64,000 bases of DNA from Asterias rubens (Eukaryota > Echinodermata > Asteroidea > Forcipulatida > Asteriidae). The first letter of the stretch is position 1; every line of letters begins with the position of its first letter. The notes under the pieces are model-generated. The model saw only the letters and a list, made by a program, of their open reading frames with translations. It searched no databases and had not been told where the DNA came from. Below are positions 12,001-19,600 of the stretch, piece after piece. The position numbers and the translations under genes are program-made. The stretch is taken from positions 13,493,634 through 13,557,633 of the forward strand of contig NC_047065.1 of NCBI RefSeq assembly GCF_902459465.1. The letters are read 5' to 3'.

Positions 12001-13086
12001 AATTCTAAACTTGAGGTCTCGAAATCAAATTCGTGGAAAGTTACTTCTTTCTCAAAAACTATGTCACTTCAGAGGGAGCCGTTTCTCAGAATGTTTTATA
12101 CTATCGACCTCTCCCCATTACCAAGAAAGGTTTTATGCTTAACATTATTTTGACTAATTACCAATAGTGTGCACTGCCTCTAAATACATATTGGTCTGAG
12201 GTAAAAATCAATTTATACAATCCATTTTTTTTCTGTTTTCATTATCGCTCAGGTGTGGTCTCTGATGGTCACCGGACCCCGACAGACATCAGCTCAATCG
12301 AGAACTTTGAAATCTCCGTGGACGACCAAGAACAGGAGGCTCTGGATGATTTCTTAGGAGGTAGTGCCCCAGGAGCTACGGGGAAGGGAGAGGAGGCAGG
12401 AGATGATGGGGAGGAGGAGGATGATGGAGAGATGGAGATTCTTGAAGTAATTAAGGAGGAAACAGAACAAGACGAAACGGGGGAGAGCAGCGGAAGTTTA
12501 GACAAAGGAAAAGCAGGTGATTTAAAAAAAAAAATTCAAATTTAGATTTTTTAATTTAATTTGAGTAGCTTATCATTCTACAGCCATGAGCGGCAGGCAT
12601 GTTAGTGTAAAGGGAAAACTCAGTTGTATACCAGCTTCTCCGGGTCTTCATCATCATCCTTATAATGCTCTGTATCCGTCATGGGCACGGGGGATATAGA
12701 GCCCCCCCCCCTCCCCCCAACCAAAGCAATTTGATGCAGATTGCCACTGGCTGCTTGTTTGCTTGCTTAACTGCATCATCTAAATTCCTTTTCTAATGAA
12801 CACTCGGAACTACAGCATGTCTTTCCTTATTTTGTCTCTCACAGAGGAAGATGCTCATTCTGAGGACGCCCCATCTCAAGACCCCCCTCATGAAAAGCCC
12901 ACGGTCAACGATGCAGAGGAAGATGCTCAACCTGAGGTGGCCCCATCTCAAGAAACCACTCAGGAGAAGCCCACGGTCAACGATGAAGAGGAGGCCAGTG
13001 AAACGACACATGATACAACTCAAGAAGATGAGGAAGATGACGAGGATGAATTTGACACTCCAGATGAAGGTTCAGAGAAGGAATAA
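3021..13086 (+). CDS. DTNBP1: Dysbindin (BLOC-1 subunit), 11 coding exons
   Basis: Coding exons: 3021-3076, 3991-4038, 4912-4941, 6206-6262, 7086-7146, 8150-8282, 9046-9178, 10106-10128, 11248-11388, 12253-12516 and 12845-13086. All junctions are GT-AG and keep frame; the product is 395 aa (human about 351). Dysbindin is a coiled-coil subunit of BLOC-1, which acts in lysosome-related organelle and endosomal trafficking. The N-terminus MFDQLRQKFHHVQQDLSAGL parallels human MLETLRERLLSVQQDFTSGL, which is why this ATG was chosen. Residues about 60-220 form the conserved helical region, with AGAELLDRYQRIW like human AGLELLSRYEDTW. Residues about 248-264 (ISVDDQEQEALDDFLGG) match the conserved human ISDQEALDVFLNSG. 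The tail is very acidic and holds a 24-aa tandem duplication. The exon 1 frame is open upstream to its acceptor at 2944, so a longer N-terminus from an unseen exon is possible. Confidence 0.93.
3299..3885 (+). mobile_element. TTAA-group MITE B1 carrying a nested MITE (intron 1 of DTNBP1)
   Basis: The element is bounded by TTAA at 3295-3298 and 3886-3889. The left end GGCAGTGTCACTAT and right end AATAGTGTCCACTGTCT are diverged forms of the B1 terminal repeat. The interior is interrupted by a 132-bp foldback (3321-3452) flanked by an 8-bp duplication. The B1 copy is therefore older than the nested element. Confidence 0.85.
3321..3452. mobile_element. hAT-like MITE with 8-bp target duplication
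   Basis: This 132-bp foldback has arms containing ATGGCGCCACCACTTTTTCA and its reverse complement. The 8-bp direct repeat TATGGATT lies immediately outside it, at 3313-3320 and 3453-3460. An 8-bp duplication is typical of the hAT superfamily; the assignment is inference because there is no transposase. A related copy lies at 17278-17422. Confidence 0.8.
4131..4310. repeat. Palindrome-rich foldback with GTTAGGACTAGTCCTAAC core
   Basis: It starts with a GGGTCCATTTCATAGCTCC-type end, resembling the GGGCCCAATTTCATAGAGC foldbacks. It contains nested palindromes such as GTTAGGACTAGTCCTAAC and CTTAAGTTAAG. The right boundary is unclear. It lies in DTNBP1 intron 2. Confidence 0.55.
4994..5177. mobile_element. 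MITE C (AGCCTGGTTCATACTTCC ends)
   Basis: Inverted termini contain TTTCATACTTCCTGCAAATG and GCATTCGCAGGAAGTATGAA. The interior carries a second inverted pair (TGACATCACAA and TTGTGACGTCAA). Related copies are at 6714-6899, 26175-26365 and 31408-31495. It lies in DTNBP1 intron 3. Confidence 0.8.
5178..5326. mobile_element. MITE E (GGGGCCGATTTCACAGAAC ends)
   Basis: A foldback with ends GGGGCCAATTTCGCAAAGC and GAAATCGGCCCCAGG. The inner inverted repeats are around GATTCATC and GATCAATC. It abuts MITE C directly, with no clear spacer. A related partial copy precedes the palindrome near 14.33 kb. Confidence 0.7.
5480..5560 (-). mobile_element. Non-LTR retrotransposon 3' tail (CR1/L2-like)
   Basis: Read on the minus strand it contains AAAGCGCATTGATCA and a GCGCTATAAGAGC-type motif followed by an AT-rich repeat tail. 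This matches the 3' ends seen at 55500-55575 and 54830-54870. Only the tail is present. Confidence 0.5.
5643..5995 (-). mobile_element. TTAA-group MITE B1, complete (DTNBP1 intron 3)
   Basis: TTAA flanks the copy at 5639-5642 and 5996-5999. Termini are AGGCAGTGGACACTATTGG and CCAATAGTGTCCACTGTC. The interior has the GAGACCTCAAGTTC...GAGGTCTCGAAATC palindrome. It is inverted relative to the copy at 1740. No transposase is encoded, so it is non-autonomous. Confidence 0.9.
6714..6899. mobile_element. MITE C copy
   Basis: Ends are AGCCCGGTTCATACTTCCTG and the inverse around CAGGAAGTTATGAACCAGGC. It follows TTA and precedes TTTA, so its target site is AT-rich. It lies in DTNBP1 intron 4 and abuts a SINE-like core at 6900-6990. 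Confidence 0.8.
6900..6990 (+). repeat. SINE core fragment (S2)
   Basis: It contains GGATTGGGTTTTCAGTCTCT and GGGGTTTTCCTTCCATACC. The same order recurs at 38600-38700 and 45150-45245. Only the body is present; the tRNA-like head is absent. Confidence 0.55.
7188..7600 (+). mobile_element. tRNA-derived SINE S1
   Basis: The head carries an A-box-like TGGCGGAGCAGTCT near 7196 and a B-box-like GGTTTCAAGTCCC at 7253-7265. An 8-bp tandem repeat (CTTGTGCC, about six units, 7274-7322) and a body ending with a GCAGTTGATTTAGG region follow. A second copy is at about 31640-31951, where a TTAA element has inserted into it. It lies in DTNBP1 intron 5. Confidence 0.7.
7729..7975. mobile_element. GGGCCC foldback (family A)
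   Basis: Inverted arms run CCCAATTTCATAGAGCTGCT, AAGCACAAAAATTTGC, CAGGATTACCAACCAAATTT and back, ending AAATTGGGCCC. About 250 bp with no coding capacity. Further copies are at 15785, 18264, 38060, 44742, 50839 and 56309. Confidence 0.85.
9178..9355 (+). repeat. 87-bp tandem duplication
   Basis: The unit containing ATTACCGGTAGTCTTTG and CCCTAGCACTGTCT occurs twice with an 87-bp period, starting at the donor of dysbindin exon 7. A 25-bp repeat (CCTTAGTGATAAACTTTGCA, three units, 9531-9609) follows in the same intron. Confidence 0.85.
10253..10443. mobile_element. 191-bp MITE with CAGACTATAGAGACAGTTGC arms
   Basis: Terminal inverted repeats of about 30 bp begin CAGACTATAGAGACAGTTGC and end in its reverse complement CTATAGTCTG. 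A second inner pair is AAGCTT. It ends next to the foldback at 10457. No target duplication is obvious. It lies in DTNBP1 intron 8. Confidence 0.85.
10457..11096. mobile_element. GC-loop foldback pair with CTCGGCTTCGCCTCGG
   Basis: The segment TACCTCGGTAACAAACTGTG occurs at about 10467 and 10923. Between them, arms GCACGCTGTGACTGGGG and its inverse (10780-10910) enclose a GC-rich loop with CTCGGCTTCGCCTCGG. CACAGCGTGCAACAATTGTA closes both units. Related foldbacks with the same loop idea lie at 19036-19197 and 44575-44719. Confidence 0.7.
11550..11775. mobile_element. Inverted pair of tRNA-like SINE heads
   Basis: On the + strand 11700-11753 looks like a tRNA-derived head with TGGTGTAGTGG and a B-box-like GGTTTCGAATCCC, followed by a T8 run (Pol III terminator-like). 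At 11560-11580 an inverted B box (AGTTCAAGTCCCGC on the minus strand) is present. The two heads face in opposite directions. A true tRNA fold is not formed. Confidence 0.55.
11808..12179 (-). mobile_element. TTAA-group MITE B1 (DTNBP1 intron 9)
   Basis: Termini are AGACAGTGGACACTATTGG and CCAATAGTGTGCACTGCC. The flanks TTGA and CTAA are decayed forms of TTAA. The interior is inverted relative to 1740. It ends about 70 bp before the acceptor of exon 10. Confidence 0.85.
12844..12987 (+). repeat. 72-bp in-frame tandem duplication in the last dysbindin exon
   Basis: GAGGAAGATGCTCA recurs at 12844 and 12916. Each 72-bp unit ends with CCCACGGTCAACGATG. They encode two 24-aa units of the form EEDAxxExAPSQxxxxEKPT plus VNDxx. 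The first unit begins at the splice acceptor. Confidence 0.9.
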
Positions 13087-13467
13087 GATGGTGTTTAAAC
13101 AAAACTTTTTAAAGGGTGGGTATCATCATCATCATGATATTCCCACATACCTTGCACATGTAACATGTATGTAACATTGCCAGGAGCGTCACCGAGTGAC
13201 GGATATGCACGCTATATAAGGAGCCACTAATATTATTATTTTTATCATCAGTCAGCATCATGCATTTCTGCACCGGCTACCTGACTGGCGAGAAGCTTAT
13301 TGAGCTGCCCCTTCTGCCGCTTCAGTATACCACCCAGTATACCTTTGGTAACTACTCAAACAAAATTATGACCTTAAATATTACCTGGCAAAAAGCACTA
13401 GGACCTGTTGATGTTATCTTTTAAGGTGAGGAAAGAAATTCTGTACGAGAGGAAAATAGTGCATTAA

Positions 13468-13858
13468 AGACACTGGACACTTTTGATAATTGTCAAAGAC
13501 CAGTCTTCTCACTTGGTGTATCTCAACATACATGTATGCATAAAATAACAAATCTGTGAAAATTTGAGCCCAACTGGTCGTTGAAGTTGCGAGATAATAA
13601 TGAAAGAAAAAACACCCCTGTCATACGAAGTTGTGTGCTTTCAGATGTTTGATTTTGAGACCTCAAATTCTGAATCTGAGGTCTCAAAATCAAATTCGTG
13701 GCAAATTACTTTTTTCTCGAAAACTACATCACTTCAGAGGGAGCCGTTTCTCACTATTATGTTTTATACTATCAACAGCTCTCCATTACTCGATCATTAC
13801 CAAGTAAGATTTTATGCTAATAATTATTTTGAGTAATTACCAATAGTGTCCACTGCCT
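13468..13858 (-). mobile_element. TTAA-group MITE B1 in dysbindin 3' region
   Basis: Flanked by TTAA at 13464-13467 and 13859-13862. Ends are AGACACTGGACACTTTTG and CCAATAGTGTCCACTGCC. If the distal polyadenylation site is used, this element is part of the mature 3' UTR. Confidence 0.88.
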
Positions 13859-14265
13859 TTAAAGTTTGGAAGTATAATTTCTTTTTTACTCTACTGATGT
13901 GTTTTTAGCACTGTTCGTTCAGTGCTTTACTGACTTCTGGGAAAAAATCCATAGATGTTGGATAAATAAAGAAAAGTTCCTCTGTGTTTTTGTATTTGCG
14001 TAAGATTCAGAAAGATTGTAATGTCTTGATTTTATGCATTCATGCAAACGACTCTTACATCACTTGCAACTAATAAATATTCAATAGAGAGTAAGATATT
14101 ATGCAATGTTCACAAAATTTAACATGGATTTAAGAGGTTAATGTTTCAACAAATTTTGTTTAATTTGAGTGTTGTAGGGGCCTACACTTTGTATTTGACA
14201 CAGATGTGTAGTTGTATGTACATAAATCAAAATGTGGAACAAGAATTATATAAATATTTTACAGA

Positions 14266-14271
14266 AATAAA
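14266..14271 (+). promoter_or_regulatory. Polyadenylation signal candidate, DTNBP1
   Basis: AATAAA with a GT-rich downstream element within 40 bases, about 1.2 kb after the stop codon. Confidence 0.55.
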
Positions 14272-14385
14272 TATGTTATAATGTATGATATGTTTGTTTT
14301 GTTGTGTCATTATACTGGGCACGCTCGATTTCGCAGAGCACTAAGATTCATCTTAAGATGAGTTATCAGTTATTTGTATTGTGAC

Positions 14386-14485
14386 ATTAAATTGATTCTC
14401 ATTTTATTGAGTCAATCAATCCTTGGAGCTGCTTTTAAGCAGCTCCAAGGATTGATTGACTCAATAAAATGAGAACCAATTTAAT
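14386..14485. repeat. Near-perfect 100-bp palindrome
   Basis: Arms of 49 bases (14386-14434 and 14437-14485) match at 48 positions around a 2-base centre. The core is CTTGGAGCTGCTT then TT then AAGCAGCTCCAAG. It abuts the TTAA element at 14510. Such near-zero-spacer palindromes are unstable when cloned and suggest a recent tip-to-tip event or a foldback transposon end. Confidence 0.92.
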
Positions 14486-14509
14486 ACTGTAAAGTGTATA
14501 ATGACTTAA

Positions 14510-14874
14510 AAGTCATTATACACTTTCGGTAAACAGTATTGTCCAAGTCCCACACTTCGTGTGTCACAAAGTATATACAAAATAACAAACCTGTGAAAAT
14601 TTAGGCTCAATCGGTCATCGGAGTCGGCAGAAAATAACGGGAAAACCCACTCCTGTTTTCGCGCGTTTCGCCGTGTCATGACATGTGTTTATAATAAATC
14701 CGTAATTCTCGCTATCGAGAATTGATATTGTTTTAATGTTTTCTCAAAAAGTAAAGCATTTCATGGAACAATATTTCAAGAGAAGTCTTTCACCATTACC
14801 TTCTGTTAACCCTGTAAATTATTTGTAAATATGTGAACTTTTTTTTTTTTCTGTACCGAAAGTGTATAATGGCT
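14510..14874. mobile_element. TTAA-group MITE B4 (CATTATACACTTTCGGTA ends)
   Basis: TTAA at 14506-14509 and 14875-14878. The terminal repeats contain CATTATACACTTTCGGTA and TACCGAAAGTGTATAATG. The interior shares AAATAACAAACCTGTGAAAA and CAATCGGTCATCGGAGT with the B1 elements, although the ends differ. A second right end (AAAGTGTATAATGACT) abuts the left TTAA, making a local palindrome. Confidence 0.8.
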
Positions 14875-14970
14875 TTAAGCAGAAAAATATCTCACATAAC
14901 AGTTTTCTGCTTGGCTCAAATGAACTGCAGAATACCAATCATAAACGGTACATGAGACATGGTAAAACCA

Positions 14971-15219
14971 GGGCCCAATTTCATGGCTCTGCTTACCGCC
15001 AAATTCTGCGCTTACGATCGCGATTCCCCGCTTCATGCAAGGGCCGAATTTCTGCGCTAGCCTTGTAAGCGTACAATGCATAGTAACGTGGAGTACGCAT
15101 GCGCAGAATCCAAAATTCACCGCTTACCCGTGAAATTCGCTTGCCGTAAGCACAGATTTCCCTGCTTCCGTAAGCGCGGATTCTGTGCTTACGGTAAACA
15201 GAGCCATGAAATTGGGCCC
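14971..15219. mobile_element. GGGCCC foldback variant (GGGCCCAATTTCATGGCTC)
   Basis: Termini are GGGCCCAATTTCATGGCTCT and its inverse. Inner inverted repeats are rich in TTACCG, GCGCTTACG and CCGTAAGC. GC content exceeds that of the flanks. No reading frame is recognisable. Confidence 0.85.
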
Positions 15220-15335
15220 TGGTTGGTAACATAATTCTGGTGACTTTTGGTGCTCTATGATGGACCGCGCATCATGATGGCTGCCATTTTGCTTCTCATC
15301 ACCCAAGAGTATTCGGGGTAGCTAGCGATTATTAA

Positions 15336-15632
15336 AGGCATGAAAGGCAATTGGTAATTGTCTAAGCCAAGTGTTCTCACTTGGTGTATCCCAACATATA
15401 AATCGTAAAACAACAAGCCTGTGAAAACTTGGGCTCATTTGGTCATCAAAGTTGCGAGAAAATGATGGAAGAAAAAACACCCTTGTTGGATTAATTTGAG
15501 TGCTTTTCAGGAATAAAAGACTGGCTAGAAGTCTTTTAACAGTGAGAAATTACCTCTTTCTCTAAATCTATGCTACTTCAGAGGGAGTCATTTCCCCCCG
15601 TGTTTTATAATATCAAATACTCCCCAATGCTT
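15336..15632 (-). mobile_element. TTAA-group element, degenerate (spacer)
   Basis: TTAA at 15332-15335 is followed by a diverged end, then the family interior (TTCTCACTTGGTGTATC, AAGTTGCGAGA, CTTCAGAGGGAGT, CTCCCCAATGC). The right terminal repeat is absent. The interior resembles the copy at 32620 (AAAAGACT, GAAGTCTTT). Confidence 0.7.
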
Positions 15633-15784
15633 GTTGTTTGGCTGGTGCTGCATTCTCCCAAGGAGTTGAGATGGTTTTAGGGTTGCTAACAAATTTACTG
15701 GTACAAGCAGAGGCTTTCGTCTATGGAACTAGTGGCTGGAGTTGGTCCATTTGAGCTGAGGTTTGCTCTAGTAGCGTGTGAGTT

Positions 15785-16130
15785 GGGCCCAATTTCATAA
15801 AGCTGGTAAGCAAAAAATACTGCTTAGCAGAGTCAGCTTAGCAAAAAAAAATTCTTTGCTAAAGAAAAAAGTTGGAGCACCAGGGCCCAATTGCATAGAG
15901 CTGCTAAGCACAAAAATTAGCTTAGCATTAAATTTCTTCATTGATAAAAACCGGATACCAACCAAATTTACCTGTGATTTTCAGGATATAAGCAAATAAC
16001 GGCTGAATACCAGTAACAAGCAATATGCAACGAAAGGAAATTTGGTTGGTAATCCTGTTTTTATCACGGAAGAAATTTCATGCTAAGCAGATGTTGTTTG
16101 TGCTTAGCAGCTCTATGAAATTTGGACAGT
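15785..16130. mobile_element. Two overlapping GGGCCC foldbacks (family A)
   Basis: A partial copy (15785-15880) is followed by a full one (15883-16130) with arms GGGCCCAATTGCATAGAGCT and AGCTCTATGAAATTTGG. A degenerate third copy lies at 16348-16500. This packing close to the acinus promoter is notable. Confidence 0.75.
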
Positions 16131-16499
16131 TGGCTCACCGGTTTTAAGTGAGATTTTTCTGTTAGAAAGTTCCTAATGCTTACAGGCTTTATGAAATTAG
16201 GCCAGAAATTTTGCAGAGTGCTGATAAAAGAAATTAGTTGAGAGTAAAATTTTACTTTTTGCTATAAGTGGCATAATTTTTTTATTATATTCCTTTTTCA
16301 AGACCTTCCGCCAAAGGAAATGCACCCCAAGGACAATTAAAAGCTACAGGGCCCACTCTTTCTGTAAGCCCTAAGCACAAAAACCTACAGAGCACAGACA
16401 AATTGTGCTTAACAGTAATATGTTACCAGCCAAAATTACATTGCATTTACTCATTTGTTGCTTAGCAAAGAAATTTGGCAAGCAGAAGTTCTTACATAA

Positions 16500-16631
16500 T
16501 ATGAATGGTTTCAAAAAGTGCCCTGCTGAGTGGCGAGAGAGGGCGCCATGGTAAGGTTTGACTACAACGGCTGTTTCCTGTGTGTGTGGGTGTGCGCATG
16601 CTTCGTGAAATTAAATAGCGTACCTAATAAA
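16500..16631 (+). promoter_or_regulatory. Acinus promoter/5' UTR candidate
   Basis: A short segment of higher GC precedes the start codon. It includes GTGCGCATGC, which resembles an NRF-1 half site, and no TATA box. The start ATG at 16632 has AAA before it and GCG after it. Confidence 0.4.
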
Positions 16632-19600
16632 ATGGCGGACGACATGGAGGATGCGGAGCTGACGATTGACGGTAAAGTTATCGACAATTTACGAGTCGTT
16701 GACTTAAAGCAGGAGCTGAAAAAGAAGGGTTTGTCTATAGGTGGGACTAAGAGTGTCCTGGTTGAAAGATTGCGAGCGGTAATTATCCCTCCTATTTTTT
16801 ATTTATGTCTGTTTTAATTTAAAACGTTGGGACGACTTTTCGTCGTGCTACCCGCTAAAAATGTTTGACCTCTCCCTGGTGCCCTGTATTGATCGTTTTC
16901 TGAATTGGAAGGTGCCGGATACCAGTCAAGTATATTTACAATTTCTTTTTACAAAATACTTGTGCCCAAACTGAAGTATTTTCGTTGTAGTTAATAAGTT
17001 TACATGGTTTATCACATTTCATAGCTTTCCCCTTCTATAAATGTAACGAAGCTAAGAGTAAGAGTTTTAAATCATCAACCAGTCCACTCATTCATGATTT
17101 TCGAGGGATAACTGAGCATGCTGAGTCAGTGAGTGAGTGACTGATATTGATAACAATTATATGAAAATTAAAAGTGATATTCTTTTCATATATCATAGTA
17201 AAGAAGAACACCAACAAAACAAACGAGCAGCAATCCCTGAGCTTGTCTTTTGCACAACATTGTTTCAATAAAGCATTGGAAAACTTTCTGTGTGGTGCAA
17301 CCACTTTTTCACTCCTTAAAAAAAAAAAAAGGGATATCTCATTTTTGAGGGAAAATTAAATACTATAGTATTTATTTCATATATCGAATGAAAAAGTGGT
17401 GGCGCCATACGAAAAGTTATCCATAGAAATAGCCAATGGTCCCCTCGACAAATGGGGGTAAAGGTTAATAAAAAGGATGGTTCTATTGGACAGGTCATCA
17501 CAGTTCCTGGTGCTCAACTGCTAATGTTGTGGGGCGGCAATAGCCCACCTTGTTGAGCTGTTAATGACTCCGTTTTTAACATCGGTCTCACGACTGTCGC
17601 CGTAGAGACTAACTTAATAGAGACCGATGTTAAAAGCGGAGCCATTAACAGCTCAACAAGGTGGGCTAGGGCGGCAAGGGACAAGAGTCCAGTGAGATCA
17701 GTGTACCAGTCACTGTTCAGTTTTTCAGCAGAGACCGAACATTTAAAACACAAAACACATTTTTATAATATATTTACATAAAACTTACACAGTTTGAAGA
17801 AAATGAAAGTGAAAGCTTTCCTTATTACTTAGGCCTACTGAGGTGCTGTACTGTAGTTTTCAGAAATGAGTAAAACAATGTCACAAAAATAATTGTTGTC
17901 TCAGTTTTAGCATTATGTAAAAAACCAGTTATGGTATGTTAATAATATCATAACTGGTTAAAACATTTTTAAATACAAAAATAATTTTATGACTATTTAA
18001 AGGGATGCTTTCTACTATCATTATCTTCAAACCCTGTAAGTAAAGTTCAATGAAAATCTGTGGACATTTTGAGTACCCAAACACCTTTAACTGCTGGTAT
18101 TTTACAGTTAAATTTATCTGTATTTGTTTTGTTTCTGTAGCAAATGTACCTTGAGCAATTGCAGCAAGAATCAGTTGGAGATGGCAACAAACAGGTGAGA
18201 AACATCAAGGAGATAAAAAAAAGAGACAAAAATTTCTTGTTGCCCAAAAGTAGTTACGGCCTAGGGTCCAAGCTGTTAAGCAGAAAAGACTGATTGACAG
18301 ATTTCTTCGCTAAGCAAACATTGAGTGGGGCACCAGCCACAACAATACAAACTTAACGTAAAGTTGGCTGGTAACCTGTTCCTGCTAAGCAATACTATTC
18401 TGTGCTTCGTAAGTTTTTATGCCTACAGACATTATGAAATTGGGCCCTTCCTGATGTTTAAACCCTAGCAGAGTCTTTATCAATGCTAAGTGAGAACACA
18501 AAATATGTACACAATTTTATTACTAGTGTAACAGAATGGAAATGAGGTGAGGTTTGAGGTAGCCAGTGTTGTAACCACTGTGGGCGGTGGTTGGGGTGCC
18601 TGCCCAGAACTTAAACATTTCGCCCAGCACTAAGAGCAAAATACAGAGTACTGCCCAGCACAGATTTCCCCAAGATTGCACTCTGCAATGTTTGCCCAAT
18701 ATCTAAACATGCATAATTTTGTTGAACAGCTCGCCTTTGACGGGACTAAATTGGATTTTAGAGCCCACCACTAAAATGGTCTAGCTACAACACTGGCGGT
18801 AGCACCTAGTGTTCATCTTTTTTTGAGTAGTGTAGGTTTTTAAAAAAAACCCAACACAACTACAAAGAGATTTGCACATGGTGCTACCGCAATCCGCACA
18901 TGATTATACATGGTCTCCCACTATGCAAAGTTTCAAATTTTACTTTGAAATTAATGAAAAGAGAGAAGCATAAAATGTTTGCCAGTACTTTATTTCAAAG
19001 GCAGTGGACACTATTGGTAATTACTCAAAACAAATTGTGACTGTTTTTACTCGTGCAATGGTTAAAACTATGACTCCCGAGGTGATCCCCGGAGCGTTCT
19101 ATTTTCCCAAGGCGAAGCCGAGGGAAAATAGAACGCTACGGGGATCACCGAGGGAGTGATAGTTTTAACAATTGCACAAGTAAAAACAGTCAATATTTGT
19201 TTTATAACATCCCAAACATTTCTAACTATTATTATTAAGTTACAGACCTGAATGCTACAATCCATGGACGACGCGAATACAGATTGCAAAAACTTTTACT
19301 GTGCTGCATGTTGTAGAGTGTCGTGCAATCCAAAATGGTTACAGACTATTAATTTATCATCCTCATATACGCAAAGGACGTCTGGGTACTGCACGCCGTG
19401 TGCTAGTCTTCGGACTAGCGCACGGCAAACCGATGCACTAACACACGGCCGTCGTCTAGCAAAACTTAGACATGTCATGTGATGCGCTCTAAACCAATAA
19501 GCAATAAGCAGGCAGAATACTTGTAAGGGGTGTTATAATATAAAACATTGTGAGAAACGGCTCCCTCTGAAGTGACGTAGTTTTTGAGAAAGAAGTTTTT

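Larger units (their letters stand above)
13087..14290 (+). other. Dysbindin 3' UTR and polyadenylation region
   Basis: Sequence after the TAA stop contains a short retrotransposon-like tail (13170-13245, CACGCTATATAAGGAGCC), a B1 element (13468-13858) and two AATAAA hexamers, at 13965-13970 and 14266-14271. The second is followed by a GT-rich stretch (GTTTGTTTTGTTGTG) and is the better polyadenylation candidate. Confidence 0.6.
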
